NCBI GenBank assembly: GCA_964563155.1
Contig: CAZLVL010000003.1
Span: forward strand, 85,725-149,724
Direction of reading: 5' to 3'
Length of the DNA stretch: 64,000 nucleotides
From: DUPQ01 sp964563155
GTDB lineage: Bacteria; Bacillota; Clostridia; DUPQ01
How positions within the stretch are numbered: position 1 is the first letter of the stretch; every line of letters begins with the position of its first letter. A program made the translations under genes and the position numbers. Shown here in pieces: positions 16,868 through 25,352 of the stretch. Below the pieces are notes generated by a model. That model worked only from the letters and a program-made list of their open reading frames with translations, was not told the origin of the DNA and did not search any database.

Positions 16868-17509
16868 CTATTGAAAAACTAAGCTATTTACAATACTTCT
16901 AAGATATTCTAAGTCTTCTTGATTATAGGCTCCAATAATAATTGATAAAAAGTATCCGTTTTTTACAACAGCAAACATATCAAAGGTTATTTCAAATTCA
17001 TCAATATTAAGAGTAACACTTCTATTTGCAAATTTCCTGGTATCCAACCATACACTTTTTTGGTTGGATAAACTTACCTTAGCTCCCTTAATGTCTCTAT
17101 ATAGTTCTGCCTTCGCAACTGACATATTTTCCACATAGGAGTCTTTATTCATATATCTAAAGTTATCTGCATCTTCAACAGCAATCATTATGTGTGAATT
17201 GTTTTCCATTTCATCAATAATGTCTTTTGAGAAAAAGGCTAGATAATTAACTGTTTCTTCTATTTCATCATCTCCAAAGATTTCTCTCATAGAAAACATG
17301 GAACCAAGTTCTTCTTCACTAGCCTGGTAGTAGTCTTTGGGAACCTGGATTTTAAAGCCCATATCTTTATTGATATAGTAGCCATCTGAAACTTCACCCT
17401 TTGTAACCACATCAGGTTTTATGGGTGTCCCAGGGTCTTTGTCCACACAAGCTGTAAATAGGCTCAAAAACAAAGATATAATTAAAAGAAGGGATATAAG
17501 TTTTCGCAT
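16868..17509 (-). CDS. Secreted lipoprotein of unknown function
   Basis: 213 residues. Signal sequence MRKLISLLLIISLFLSLF followed by lipobox LFTAC (Cys at 21), so it should be lipid-anchored on the outer face of the membrane. The mature part has a segment like the photosystem-II-reaction-centre PsbP/DUF1795 style (GFKIQVPKDYYQAS, then repeated strands to the end), a guess by pattern only. It sits 1 base after YjbQ and before DUF951 in one operon. Confidence 0.75.
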   Translation of the reverse strand: MRKLISLLLIISLFLSLFTACVDKDPGTPIKPDVVTKGEVSDGYYINKDMGFKIQVPKDYYQASEEELGSMFSMREIFGDDEIEETVNYLAFFSKDIIDEMENNSHIMIAVEDADNFRYMNKDSYVENMSVAKAELYRDIKGAKVSLSNQKSVWLDTRKFANRSVTLNIDEFEITFDMFAVVKNGYFLSIIIGAYNQEDLEYLRSIVNSLVFQ

Positions 17510-17510
17510 A

Positions 17511-17936
17511 TTATTCTCCTATTATTTTAACAAGAACTCTTTTTTTTCTTTTTCCATCAAACTCACCGTAAAAGATCTGCTCCCAGGTTCCAAAGTCCAA
17601 CTTACCATTAGTAACAGCCACAACAACTTCTCTACCCATAACACTTCTTTTTAAATGGGCATCTGCATTGTCTTCATATCCGTTGTGGGCATATTGGGAG
17701 TGGGGTTTTTCAGGGGCCAGTTTTTCTAACCACTTTTCCATATCCATATGAAGCCCTCTTTCATCGTCGTTAATAAAGACTGATGCGGTTATGTGCATGG
17801 CATTACAAAGTAAGAGTCCTTCTTTTATTCCGCTTTCACGGAGGCACTCTTGTACATAAGGTGTAATGTTAATAAAAGCTCTTCTTGTTTCAGTATTGAA
17901 ATATAATTCTTTTTTATAACTTTTCATAGTATCCAT
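17511..17936 (-). CDS. YjbQ/UPF0047-family protein
   Basis: 141 residues from ATG 17936, or 138 from ATG 17927 (MKSYKKELYFNT, the usual family opening). Signature features: NITPYVQECLRESGI, LLCNAMHITASVFINDDE, and the C-terminal GTWEQIFYGEFDGKRKKRVLVKIIGE with H and E residues that bind metal. The family is linked to a weak thiamine-phosphate-synthase activity; the cellular role is unsettled. First gene of a three-gene minus-strand unit. Confidence 0.85.
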   Translation of the reverse strand: MDTMKSYKKELYFNTETRRAFINITPYVQECLRESGIKEGLLLCNAMHITASVFINDDERGLHMDMEKWLEKLAPEKPHSQYAHNGYEDNADAHLKRSVMGREVVVAVTNGKLDFGTWEQIFYGEFDGKRKKRVLVKIIGE

Positions 17937-18186
17937 ATTTTACTTAAAGTCACCTGAAATTACAACTCTTGAATATAAGTTCATCATTACACAAAGAAAT
18001 TCCATATTTAAGAATGAATCGCATATTGGGATAAAATTATACTTAATCTAAATGATGTGTCAGTCTACAACACTAATCTTATTTATACTTTTGGAGTATG
18101 TTCAATAATCTATATCGCTTGCTTTGGTATCATTAAAAAACATGAGATCTTCTTTCTGCTCTTTTTTTTGCAAGTCAAGTACCTAA

Positions 18187-18231
18187 CAAATGTAAAGAAC
18201 TCTTGACATTTATTTCTACTTCTACTACAAT
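18187..18231 (+). promoter_or_regulatory. Promoter and likely operator of the two-TM/XRE pair
   Basis: TTGACA (18203-18208), 17-base spacer, TACAAT (18226-18231): a near-consensus promoter. An inverted repeat AAATGT...ACATTT (18188-18212) covers the -35 box, suggesting self-repression by the XRE regulator encoded downstream (inference). The remaining part of the 17937-18269 gap shows no gene. Confidence 0.65.
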
Positions 18232-18269
18232 GATTCTTGCAAATACAACTTTATTGAAAGAGGTGCCAA

Positions 18270-18524
18270 ATGGAAATACACAATAGAATAATTGATGAAA
18301 TGGAAGTAGCAATAATTAAGAAAGCAGCATTAACTGCATGGATTTCTCTTGAAGTATGCTTGTTTGTGTTTACCTTCGTTTATTCATTCTCAATGCAAAG
18401 ATTTGATCTTATTTCCGCCATTCCCCTTGTACTGGCAATAGTATCTTTGGTCGTATTCTTTATTTCAAAAGTTATCTTCACAAATGAATTGACAAAAGAC
18501 GAGTGGGAAGAAAATGAAGAATAA
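18270..18524 (+). CDS. Small two-helix membrane protein paired with XRE regulator
   Basis: 84 residues with AGAGGTG a few bases before the ATG. Two hydrophobic segments (about 19-42 and 49-68) and an acidic C-terminal tail (LTKDEWEENEE). It overlaps the XRE gene by 11 bases. Small membrane proteins preceding a YgzD-type XRE regulator are a frequent pairing in Bacillota. The role is unknown; a sensor or anti-regulator is possible. Confidence 0.8.
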   Translation: MEIHNRIIDEMEVAIIKKAALTAWISLEVCLFVFTFVYSFSMQRFDLISAIPLVLAIVSLVVFFISKVIFTNELTKDEWEENEE

Positions 18525-18720
18525 TATCAAAAGCCTTCGTAAAGCAAGAGGTTTAAGACAGGAGGATTTAGCTCAGATATTGGGAGTTACCCGTCAAACA
18601 ATCATTGCTATTGAAAACGATAAATATAATCCCACATTGGAACTTGCGATGAAACTTGCCAGATTTTTAGAAACACCAGTTGAAAGCATTTTTATTTTAG
18701 AGGAAAAACAAGTGAGCTGA
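18514..18720 (+). CDS. Small XRE-family regulator
   Basis: 68 residues, a bare helix-turn-helix domain: MKNNIKSLRKARGLRQEDL, then LGVTRQTIIAIENDKYNPTLELAMKLARF and VESIF. The length and wording match the YgzD/YozG small-regulator group. It overlaps the two-TM gene and probably represses their common promoter. The last bases overlap a decayed gene remnant on the other strand. Confidence 0.9.
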   Translation: MKNNIKSLRKARGLRQEDLAQILGVTRQTIIAIENDKYNPTLELAMKLARFLETPVESIFILEEKQVS

Positions 18721-18841
18721 TACCTGTTATACCAATCATGTTGGCTAATTCTCCTGAGTTATAAACTGGATTTTCAATAAGTAGATGGATTGCTTTTGTT
18801 TCTGTCTTATTCAAACCGACATTTAAACCGACATTTTCTTT
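18692..18841 (-). pseudogene. Remnant: C-terminal winged helix of an AlbA_2/ATP-binding protein
   Basis: Minus-strand reading gives ENVGLNVGLNKTETK, then AIHLLIENPVYNSGELANMIGITG, the C-terminal NVGLN-repeat and winged-helix typical of the Schlafen-AlbA_2 ATP-binding family (compare the intact gene at 25.4 kb). A stop lies just upstream (18844-18842). The downstream end runs into the end of the XRE gene with a foreign tail. Only about 40 codons of homology are left. The rest, to 19023, shows no gene. Confidence 0.6.
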
Positions 18842-19023
18842 TTATTTTAAGATAGTACATGATTACCAAATGGTGTCACATACAAATAGACAAAGAGAAG
18901 CACTCCATAAATTCTTACTTGATAGCTTGGATTGATAAGTTAAATAGGCAATTTTCTAATATAAGCGTGGTCTTTAGCTTCAAAATCAGCCCAAACTCTT
19001 AATAATCATTAAATTTTTATATA

Positions 19024-19422
19024 TTATTTATTTAAAATATCTAAATCTAATAAAAATTCTTCTAAATTAATTAAGAAAAATCCATTATCATCATAATGTG
19101 CTTTAAAGCTGTCATTGATAATAATTATTTTCTTAAATGAATCATCAATATTCAATAATGGTCTTTTTTCTTGAACTTGCTTTTCTTTGGTTTCCATATG
19201 ATAAACCGATTGAATATAATATTTTAAATTGCCTTTATTAATAATGAAGTCAACTTCTAATTGTTTTTTAATATACTTATTTTCTTGTTTTTCGTATACT
19301 TCAACTATTCCTACATCAACATTAAAACCAAGCATTAATAATTGATTATATATTATATTTTCCATAATATGTGAAGGTGATTGTTCACGATAATTTAATA
19401 AGGCGCAATATAAATTCCTATT
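19024..19422 (-). pseudogene. Remnant: C-terminal part of a DUF4143 AAA ATPase
   Basis: The readable homology starts at about 19422 (NLYCALLNYREQSPSHI) without a start codon or Walker motifs, and continues as MENIIYNQLLMLGFNVDVGIVEV, then QLEVDFIINKGNLKYYIQSVY to the stop at 19024. This is the nuclease-like tail of the AAA_14/DUF4143 family (E-V-D-F-I...). The frame is open upstream but loses homology about 40-55 bases before repeat copy A. An ATG at 19365 could still express 113 residues, but I regard it as a fragment. Confidence 0.7.
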
Positions 19423-19477
19423 TTTTTCTATATTATAATAAAATAGGATTGATTCAAAAGAAAAGATGGAAATTTTC

Positions 19478-19560
19478 TCCCTTTATCCCAAATAAAAAAG
19501 GCCTGACACTATGTATCAAACCTATTCTTTCAATTTGTGTTGGGTGACCTATTTTGATAC
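19478..19560 (-). repeat. tRNA-Thr-terminator repeat, copy A
   Basis: Copy of the sequence that follows tRNA-Thr at 27.15-27.2 kb: the minus strand can fold GGTTTGATAC / GTGTCAGGCC with a run of T behind it. It lacks tRNA sequence. Where the tRNA would begin it continues with an extension (…ACCTATTTTGATAC on the plus strand) that it shares only with copy C, and this ends in TTTGATAC, complementary to the GTATCAAA inside the repeat. Confidence 0.75.
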
Positions 19561-19624
19561 AACTACTACACCGCTAATGGAATTTACTGCACCATCTAAC
19601 TTGAATGATTAACAAATCTTTGTT

Positions 19625-20695
19625 TTATTCAAAAATGCTTTCAGTTACACAAATATGCTTGTTATCAAAATCAATTTTCCCTCTAACCCCATAAGGAATC
19701 ACTGCTCTGGGTAAGGAGTGCCCAAAGTTAATATTGTATATTACCGGCAATTTTATTTTATTTGATATTTTTAATAGTATTTCACGATATTCATTAAAAT
19801 AAATTTCATCATAGGGTTTTCCGACGAGTAAACAACGAACATTTTGAAGAATACCCTCTTCGATTAATCTATCCAACATTTTTTCAAACTTTTCAGGACT
19901 AGGTTTTTCTTCACTAGTTTCCAAAAACAAAATCTTATCTCTAAAGAATTCTTTGTTTGGAATTAAATTGTATTTGTCATAGATACTTCTTTGATCTGGG
20001 TATCTTTCACTTGTATAAATATCATAAATGCTTTCAAGACATCCACCCCAAAAATATCCAGTTATAGTTCCTTTTCCATTAATAGTTTCGTATCCTTTTG
20101 TTTCACTTTTTTCAATTAAGGCTATATCAATTTGATCCGCAGAATATGATAGTCTATTTAAATACCACACGGGGCTAGGTGGAATTTCATATTCCTCGTT
20201 TCTAAGTAATTTTTGATAACTTTCTTTTGTGTAGACAAGCATTTCAGTTTGTAATTCACAAAGGTCTGATAAGAAATTTAATCCGTAATATGTAACTAAA
20301 CCCAATTTGTTAAACATCAAATGATTATTTGTAGAATCTGAAAATCCTATAAAAACTTTAGGTTTATTTTTTACTAATTTTTCAAATTCTTCATCTTCCA
20401 TTAAATAGGGTATTGTTTTATAAGTATCATCTCCACCAATTGCACAAATAATACCTTTAATTTAATCGTCTTCAAAAGCCATTTTTAAATCAGCTGCTCT
20501 CTTACTCGGATTATCTAAAATGTACTTAATACCTCTTAATGAATTTGGCATAAATATTGGCTCAAGTCCCAATTCTTTTAGCCTTTTAATACCTAAATTT
20601 AATTGAAGATTTAATTCTGGTTCTCCTAAAATTCCCGATGATAAACTTACAATGGCAACTTTATCACCTTTTTGAAGTTTTTTCGGCTTCATCAT
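19625..20695 (-). pseudogene. S66 peptidase (LD-carboxypeptidase/MccF-like), interrupted by one stop
   Basis: Full-length reading of 356 codons, but codon 78 is TAA (20464-20462). The frame continues without a shift: ...KMAFEDD*IKGIICAIGGDDTYKTI. Otherwise complete: GDKVAIVSLSSG at the N-terminus, nucleophile Ser in FIGFSDSTNNH, Glu in LFLETSEE, His in INFGHSLPR. S66 enzymes cleave LD-tetrapeptides of peptidoglycan or microcin-C-type conjugates. The ATG overlaps the TGA of the ATPase upstream. It looks recently inactivated, or it is a sequencing error. The two pieces would be 77 and 258 residues. Confidence 0.8.
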
Positions 20696-21951
20696 GGTTT
20701 CAACACCCCTATCGGAACAACAAAAACACCATCTTGCCTTTGATAAGCCATTTGTGTATTGGTAAGAATCATCAAAAACGAAGGTTTCAAGCTTTTTATG
20801 TCGTCTGCTAGTTTTAAGAGATTACTCGCTGCCTTATCAACTTCATTCTCTCCCATTTTAACTTCAATTGCGGCCCATCTACCATCAGATAGTTCAATGA
20901 TTAAATCTATTTCCAAACCTGATGAATCATTATAGTGATAAACTTCGCCGCCTAATGTGTTTGCATATATTCTTATATCTCTTGTGCAAATTGATTCAAA
21001 GAAAAAACCAAAAGTTTCAAAATCAATTTTAAGCTTTTCTACCGTAAGACCTAATGCTGCAACTGCAATACTAGGATCAATAAATTGTTTCTTATTTGAT
21101 GTTCTAATTCTTTTTGAACTTCTTATATTTGGTAACCAAGCCTTAACATTTTCAACAATGTATAGTCGTTCTAATGTGTTTAAATATGTATTAAATGTTT
21201 TAATATCTAAAGTGTTTTCCTCATTATTTTGATCTTTATAAATTGTTTTGTCGGTTGCCAAAGTAGAAATATTTCTGGCGTAACTTCTTACAAACTGCAG
21301 AAATTTTTCTTTATCTTTCTTAACTCCGTCTACTTCATCAATATCACGTGCAATCATACTTGAAAGCAAATCCTTAGGAATTGCAAGCTGTGCACTAAGT
21401 GGTAAATCCAAACTACCTGGCCAACCACCACGACAAATATATGTCGCAATATCATTTATTGTGACATCTGATTTATATGGCATAATTTTATTCCCATCAA
21501 ATAATGATTTTAAAGATATTAGACCTTTAGAATCACCACTTTCAAATAAACTCATAGGACGCATAATAACAGAATTGATTCTACCAGTTCCTGTATGCGA
21601 AGTAATTATATTTTGCTTTTTAGTGGATCCTGTTAGAAGATATGCGCCAAAATAATTGTTATCGTCAATATCCAATCTAATAAAATCCCAAATTTCAGGA
21701 ACTTCTTGCCACTCATCAAACAAAATTGGTTTCTCACCCGATAACACTTCTTCCTTAGATATAGTTGCTAAGGTTTGATATTGTTTTTTAACAATTGGAT
21801 TTTGTAGCTTTATAATTGTTTTTGAATATATTGAAGCTGTTGTTGATTTACCCGCCCATTTTGGTCCTTCTATATATACTGCACCACTATATGTGAGTTT
21901 ATTTTCAATTTCTATTTCTATTAGACGTTTCCTATAGTTTTTAACATTCAT
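20692..21951 (-). CDS. AAA ATPase, AAA_14/DUF4143 family
   Basis: 419 residues. Walker A EGPKWAGKST near residue 30, Walker B PILFDEWQEVP near 75, sensor LLTGSTKK near 107, then the DUF4143 region with YLNTLERLYIVENVKAW. The C-terminal PD-(D/E)XK-like block is SSGLEIDLIIELSDGRWAAIEVKMG (near 350). GGTG precedes the ATG. The family is widespread and uncharacterised, often in mobile or defence regions, perhaps toxin-antitoxin-like. A 23-bp tandem repeat lies just upstream. It is the first gene of a pair with the broken S66 peptidase. Confidence 0.9.
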   Translation of the reverse strand: MNVKNYRKRLIEIEIENKLTYSGAVYIEGPKWAGKSTTASIYSKTIIKLQNPIVKKQYQTLATISKEEVLSGEKPILFDEWQEVPEIWDFIRLDIDDNNYFGAYLLTGSTKKQNIITSHTGTGRINSVIMRPMSLFESGDSKGLISLKSLFDGNKIMPYKSDVTINDIATYICRGGWPGSLDLPLSAQLAIPKDLLSSMIARDIDEVDGVKKDKEKFLQFVRSYARNISTLATDKTIYKDQNNEENTLDIKTFNTYLNTLERLYIVENVKAWLPNIRSSKRIRTSNKKQFIDPSIAVAALGLTVEKLKIDFETFGFFFESICTRDIRIYANTLGGEVYHYNDSSGLEIDLIIELSDGRWAAIEVKMGENEVDKAASNLLKLADDIKSLKPSFLMILTNTQMAYQRQDGVFVVPIGVLKP

Positions 21952-22006
21952 TTTAACACCTTCACAAACATATCATAGCACATGTTCCATAAAATGCAAC
22001 ATTACC

Positions 22007-22061
22007 ATTCCACATATTGCAATATTACTATTCCATATATTGCAATATTGCTATTCCACAT
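22007..22061. repeat. 23-bp tandem repeat, 2.4 copies
   Basis: Units at 22007-22029 and 22030-22052 differ at two positions, and a partial third runs to 22061. Each unit contains the palindrome ATATTGCAATAT. It lies 56 bases upstream of the DUF4143 ATPase start, where a promoter would be, so it may hold binding sites for a regulator. The stretch 22062-22226 shows no gene. Confidence 0.85.
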
Positions 22062-22226
22062 TTGTACTTGTCGGACTAGATGTCGAACTAATATAACATA
22101 ACACGCATCACAGCGCCTTTTAATTAAGATATTACTATAACTTCAAAAGATTAAATTATACTTAACTTTCAGTCTGTTTTTTATTAAAGATGGTACACTA
22201 TCCTATAGTAATCATGCGAATTGCAA

Positions 22227-22441
22227 AGTAATCGTAAAATTGTAGTTGAGTTTTGGCAAAAAGCCTTTAAATAATCATTATAAACTTAAGCTTTTACGAT
22301 TGTTATAAATTAGTGATAGATGGAATATAGGAATTTCGCCCTTTATCCCAAATAAAAAAGGCCTGACAATATGTATCAAACCTACTCTTTCAATTTGGAG
22401 CTGTTACCAGGATTCAAACCTGGGATCTCGTCCTTACCAAG
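22227..22441 (-). repeat. Long direct repeat, copy B, with 3' half of tRNA-Thr
   Basis: About 215 bases matching 27026-27242: an upstream AT-rich part, the terminator hairpin (22353-22383), then the 46 bases 22396-22441 that equal the anticodon-loop-to-CCA half of tRNA-Thr. It differs from the complete gene at four positions. The two T-stem changes are compensatory, so the fragment came from a functional tRNA variant. The 5' half is missing. This is the structure left by integration at a tRNA 3' end (attachment-site remnant). Confidence 0.8.
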
Positions 22442-22814
22442 AAAGCGCCCTGTCCATCATTTTAAGGCCGTAAACCCTGATTTTACTGGGTTTTTCATTT
22501 TATGTCTGACCCAAAATCTACATTTGATCCAAAAGTTGACCCAAACGAGGATGAGCTGGGATGAAGCAGGGCGGTACGGATGCTCCAGATGAACAAAAAT
22601 CTATAAAACTCTTGCTATGATATTTTGTTTGCACTTTTTGTGCTATTCTGTTTGTGCTTTTTGAGATTTTCAACTTGACACTTATATTACTACAAGCTCA
22701 CTTCTGGCGGATAGGAGATTTTGCCCTTTCTGCCAGTTTAAGCGTAATTATTTTGTTGTTGGCTTTTATAAGTGAGTAAATCAAAAATTCTAATTCTCTA
22801 CTTTTGGAAACACT
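22442..22814. other. Gene-free junction segment next to the tRNA fragment
   Basis: No convincing gene. The plus strand has a small stem-loop AAACCC...GGGTTT at 22472-22494 and a short reading that ends in DPKSTFDPKVDPNEDELG before TGA at 22565. That is reminiscent of the tail of some tyrosine integrases but is too short to claim. An unlike, less AT-rich stretch (22550-22590) marks the junction. Confidence 0.4.
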
Positions 22815-24008
22815 TTATATATTATATAACCACTCAGCAATATCGAAAACTTCTATTCCTTCATGAATATACATATCATGTCTTGTTCTCGCAATAACAA
22901 TTTTAGGATATGCATCTTTAATCATTAACAAAGGAGCAATTTCTCTAGCAAAAGTATTAGCATCTGAAATATTATCAGCTACTTGAATATATAGTTTTTC
23001 ATTTCTTTTCATTGCAACAAAATCTATTTCTTTTTGGTATAGATTACCGACATACAAATCATATCCTCGTCTTAATAATTCAATTGCAACAATATTTTCA
23101 TAAACTCTACCAAAATCCAATTCTTTTTTTCCTAATGTTGCATATCGAAATGAATGATCGCACAAATAATATTTGCTAGATGAACGAAGGTATCTTTTTC
23201 CCCTAATGTCATATCTTTTAACCTCATAAAAAGCAAAGGCATTGCATAAATATTTAATATATGAAGCAATGGTTTTGTCGTTAACATTCATACTATTAGA
23301 TGTTAATGTCGCGGCAATATTTCTTATTGATGTTATATTAGAAATATTACTCATAAGAAAACTTGATAGATACTCAATTAATATTTTATTTCTAATCTTA
23401 TATTTTTTAATAATATCTCTAATAATTAATGTTGAAAAAATATCTTTTAGATATTTACCTTTATCTTCTTCTTCCTTATAAAGATAAGAACCTGCCATTC
23501 CACCAATATAAAAATAATCCTCAAATGCTTTTTGTATGTCTCCTTCAGCAAAATATTGCAGATATTCAAAAAATGAAAATGGATAAATGTCAATTTCAAA
23601 TGTTCTTCCTGTAAAAAGTGTAGCTAGATCACTACTTAACAAAAAGGCATTGGAACCTGTAATATATATATCATATTTTTCACTAGCATGCATACTATTA
23701 ATTGCTTTCTCAAAACCCTGACACATTTGAACTTCATCAATCATCACAAAATTGTTATATTCACGTTTATATTGACTCTCAATATATTCTTCTAATGATT
23801 TATCATTTAATAAATTATCAAATTTGCTTAAACTAAAATTAATATGAATTATATTATTATTAGAACTTCCTTTATTTAAGTAAGTTATTAATGATTCTAA
23901 TAATTTAGATTTTCCACTTCGCCTTACTCCTGTAATTACTTTAATGTCTGGTGTTCCTATGACATTAATTAAACGGTCAAGATATAAATCTCTTTTAATA
24001 AGTTTCAT
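22815..24008 (-). CDS. AAA ATPase, AAA_14/DUF4143 family (second, divergent)
   Basis: 397 residues. Walker A ITGVRRSGKSKLLESL near 26, Walker B FVMIDEVQM near 91, sensor IYITGSNAFLLSSDL near 117. The DUF4143 domain includes KYYLCDHSFRYATLG and FGRVYENIVAIELLRRGYDLYVG. The C-terminal nuclease-like motif is QKEIDFVAMKRNEKLYIQVA (near 340), where the usual E-V-K is Q-V-A, so nuclease activity is doubtful. GGTGAT precedes the ATG. A perfect 12-bp inverted repeat lies upstream. The protein is distant from the ATPase at 20.7-21.95 kb, so the two were acquired separately. Confidence 0.9.
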   Translation of the reverse strand: MKLIKRDLYLDRLINVIGTPDIKVITGVRRSGKSKLLESLITYLNKGSSNNNIIHINFSLSKFDNLLNDKSLEEYIESQYKREYNNFVMIDEVQMCQGFEKAINSMHASEKYDIYITGSNAFLLSSDLATLFTGRTFEIDIYPFSFFEYLQYFAEGDIQKAFEDYFYIGGMAGSYLYKEEEDKGKYLKDIFSTLIIRDIIKKYKIRNKILIEYLSSFLMSNISNITSIRNIAATLTSNSMNVNDKTIASYIKYLCNAFAFYEVKRYDIRGKRYLRSSSKYYLCDHSFRYATLGKKELDFGRVYENIVAIELLRRGYDLYVGNLYQKEIDFVAMKRNEKLYIQVADNISDANTFAREIAPLLMIKDAYPKIVIARTRHDMYIHEGIEVFDIAEWLYNI

Positions 24009-24042
24009 TTTTTATCACCCATTACAGTATATTATATGTTTG

Positions 24043-24085
24043 CATATTTCGCAATATTAAATAAAAGTTGGTTTTGCGAAATATG
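24043..24085. promoter_or_regulatory. 12-bp perfect inverted repeat upstream of ATPase
   Basis: CATATTTCGCAA (24043-24054) and TTGCGAAATATG (24074-24085) with a 19-base spacer, 35-77 bases before the ATPase ATG at 24008. The centre-to-centre distance of about three helical turns fits a dimeric DNA-binding protein. Confidence 0.65.
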
Positions 24086-24204
24086 ATTACATTATGATTC
24101 TTTTATATTGTATTTCATATTGATTATTTCATAGGACATAACTAAATCGTGCAAATACGCAACTTGTGCACTTTCACCACAGATTGACGGCATCCCATTA
24201 TACT

Positions 24205-24271
24205 AAAAAAGGCCTGGCACTATGTATCAAACCTATTCTTTCAATTTGTGTTTGGTTACCTATTTTGATAC
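24205..24271 (-). repeat. tRNA-Thr-terminator repeat, copy C
   Basis: Same terminator-like hairpin as copies A, B and D, without tRNA sequence. It continues with the extension shared only with copy A (…ACCTATTTTGATAC). A separate hairpin with a T run on the plus strand follows (ACCAG...CTGGT, 24272-24295). The surrounding gap 24086-24385 shows no gene. Confidence 0.75.
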
Positions 24272-24385
24272 ACCAGCGCACCCCTGGTGTTTTTTATGCA
24301 CCCTTAGATTTTATAGCTTTGTTAAGCTTTTTGTATCAGAATTTGTTCTACCAATTACCATATACTTTTTATTTATCAAATATAT

Positions 24386-25271
24386 CTAATCGTTTTTATA
24401 CTTTTCCTTAAGTGTTGAATCATACCAAATTGGAATATTAATGCTAAAACCTTTATACCATTCATAAACTTTATCAGCAACTTCTAATGCAATTTTAACT
24501 TCCTCATCCCCAAAAGTTATCGCCCATGGTATGTGCCCAATACAAGATTCTGCAGCGTATAGGGCAAGTGTTTTAAAAAATTCCTCTGGTACATTGTTAT
24601 CGTAGTACCCATCAATTAATCCCGTTTCAAAAACACTTGATTTGTTAACAGTCCAAACGAAGGGCTTAAAATCATCTAACGGATCAGCGACATCCATTTT
24701 ATCAAAATCAATAATTCCAAGTTTCAAATCATTTGTAATCACCATATTACCAATATGATAATCACCGTGCTGAAATTTCATAGTATTGTTTTGGGCAATA
24801 TGCATGTGTTCCAAAACATAATCTATAAATATATCTAAATGGTTATGTTTAATTTTCGCCTCTTTGGCTGCTTGAATTTTTCTTGGAATTTTATTTTGAT
24901 AAACTTTTTGCCATGTTATATTAGTTATTATGGGAATTTCATGAAGTCGTTTAAGTATTTTACCGGCTTCATTACCTAATTCATATTGTGTTTTTTCATC
25001 CAGCGTTGGCAATATATCTTCTGCATCTTGTCCTTCTATCCAGCTTAATAGCATATAAACTCGACCATCATCAAATTTACCAAATTCGTAAGGTATTGGA
25101 GTATTGTAGCCCAATTTGTTTACTTCTTTTAAAAGTTTAAAATGTTCTAACTTTTTATCATATGCTGAATTTTCAGATATTCTAAGTAAAAATTTTCGTT
25201 TCTCTATATCTTCAACATAATATTTAACATCTTTTGACCAACCCTTAGTTTAAGGCTCTATTTTTATCCAT
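24386..25271 (-). pseudogene. Aminoglycoside/choline-type phosphotransferase, frameshifted near the start
   Basis: ATG 25271 opens MDKNRALN, then TAA. Dropping one T at about 25247 rejoins KGWSKDVKYYVEDIE...FLLRISENSAYDKKLEH and the remaining gene (295 codons, usual APH length). Catalytic motifs are intact: FQHGDYHIGNMV (HGDxxxxN) and LGIIDFDKMD (metal-binding DFD). Without the first residues, a TTG at 25114 would give 242 residues lacking the nucleotide-binding lobe. Family members phosphorylate aminoglycosides, macrolides, choline or small metabolites; the substrate is unknown. Confidence 0.75.
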
Positions 25272-25352
25272 CTTTTTGTTTTTATCATTCCTTTTAGGTT
25301 CACTATATTCTATTCTCTTTAAAACAATTGTTTATAGTCAATTAATTTTATT

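Noticed and set aside
20957..21655. Plus-strand open frames opposite the DUF4143 ATPase
   Set aside because: Mirror frames of the real minus-strand gene with no ribosome sites or protein features.
22496..22565. Short plus-strand tail DPKSTFDPKVDPNEDELG resembling tyrosine-integrase ends
   Set aside because: Too short, with a stop just upstream and no catalytic residues; only noted as a hint.
22371..22592. Plus-strand 73-codon frame across the tRNA fragment
   Set aside because: It reads antisense to a tRNA T-arm (giving LLPGFKPG), a common artefact; no ribosome site or family match.
24271..24295. ACCAG...CTGGT hairpin with T run on the plus strand as a gene terminator
   Set aside because: No plus-strand gene ends before it; possibly a leftover of a deleted element.
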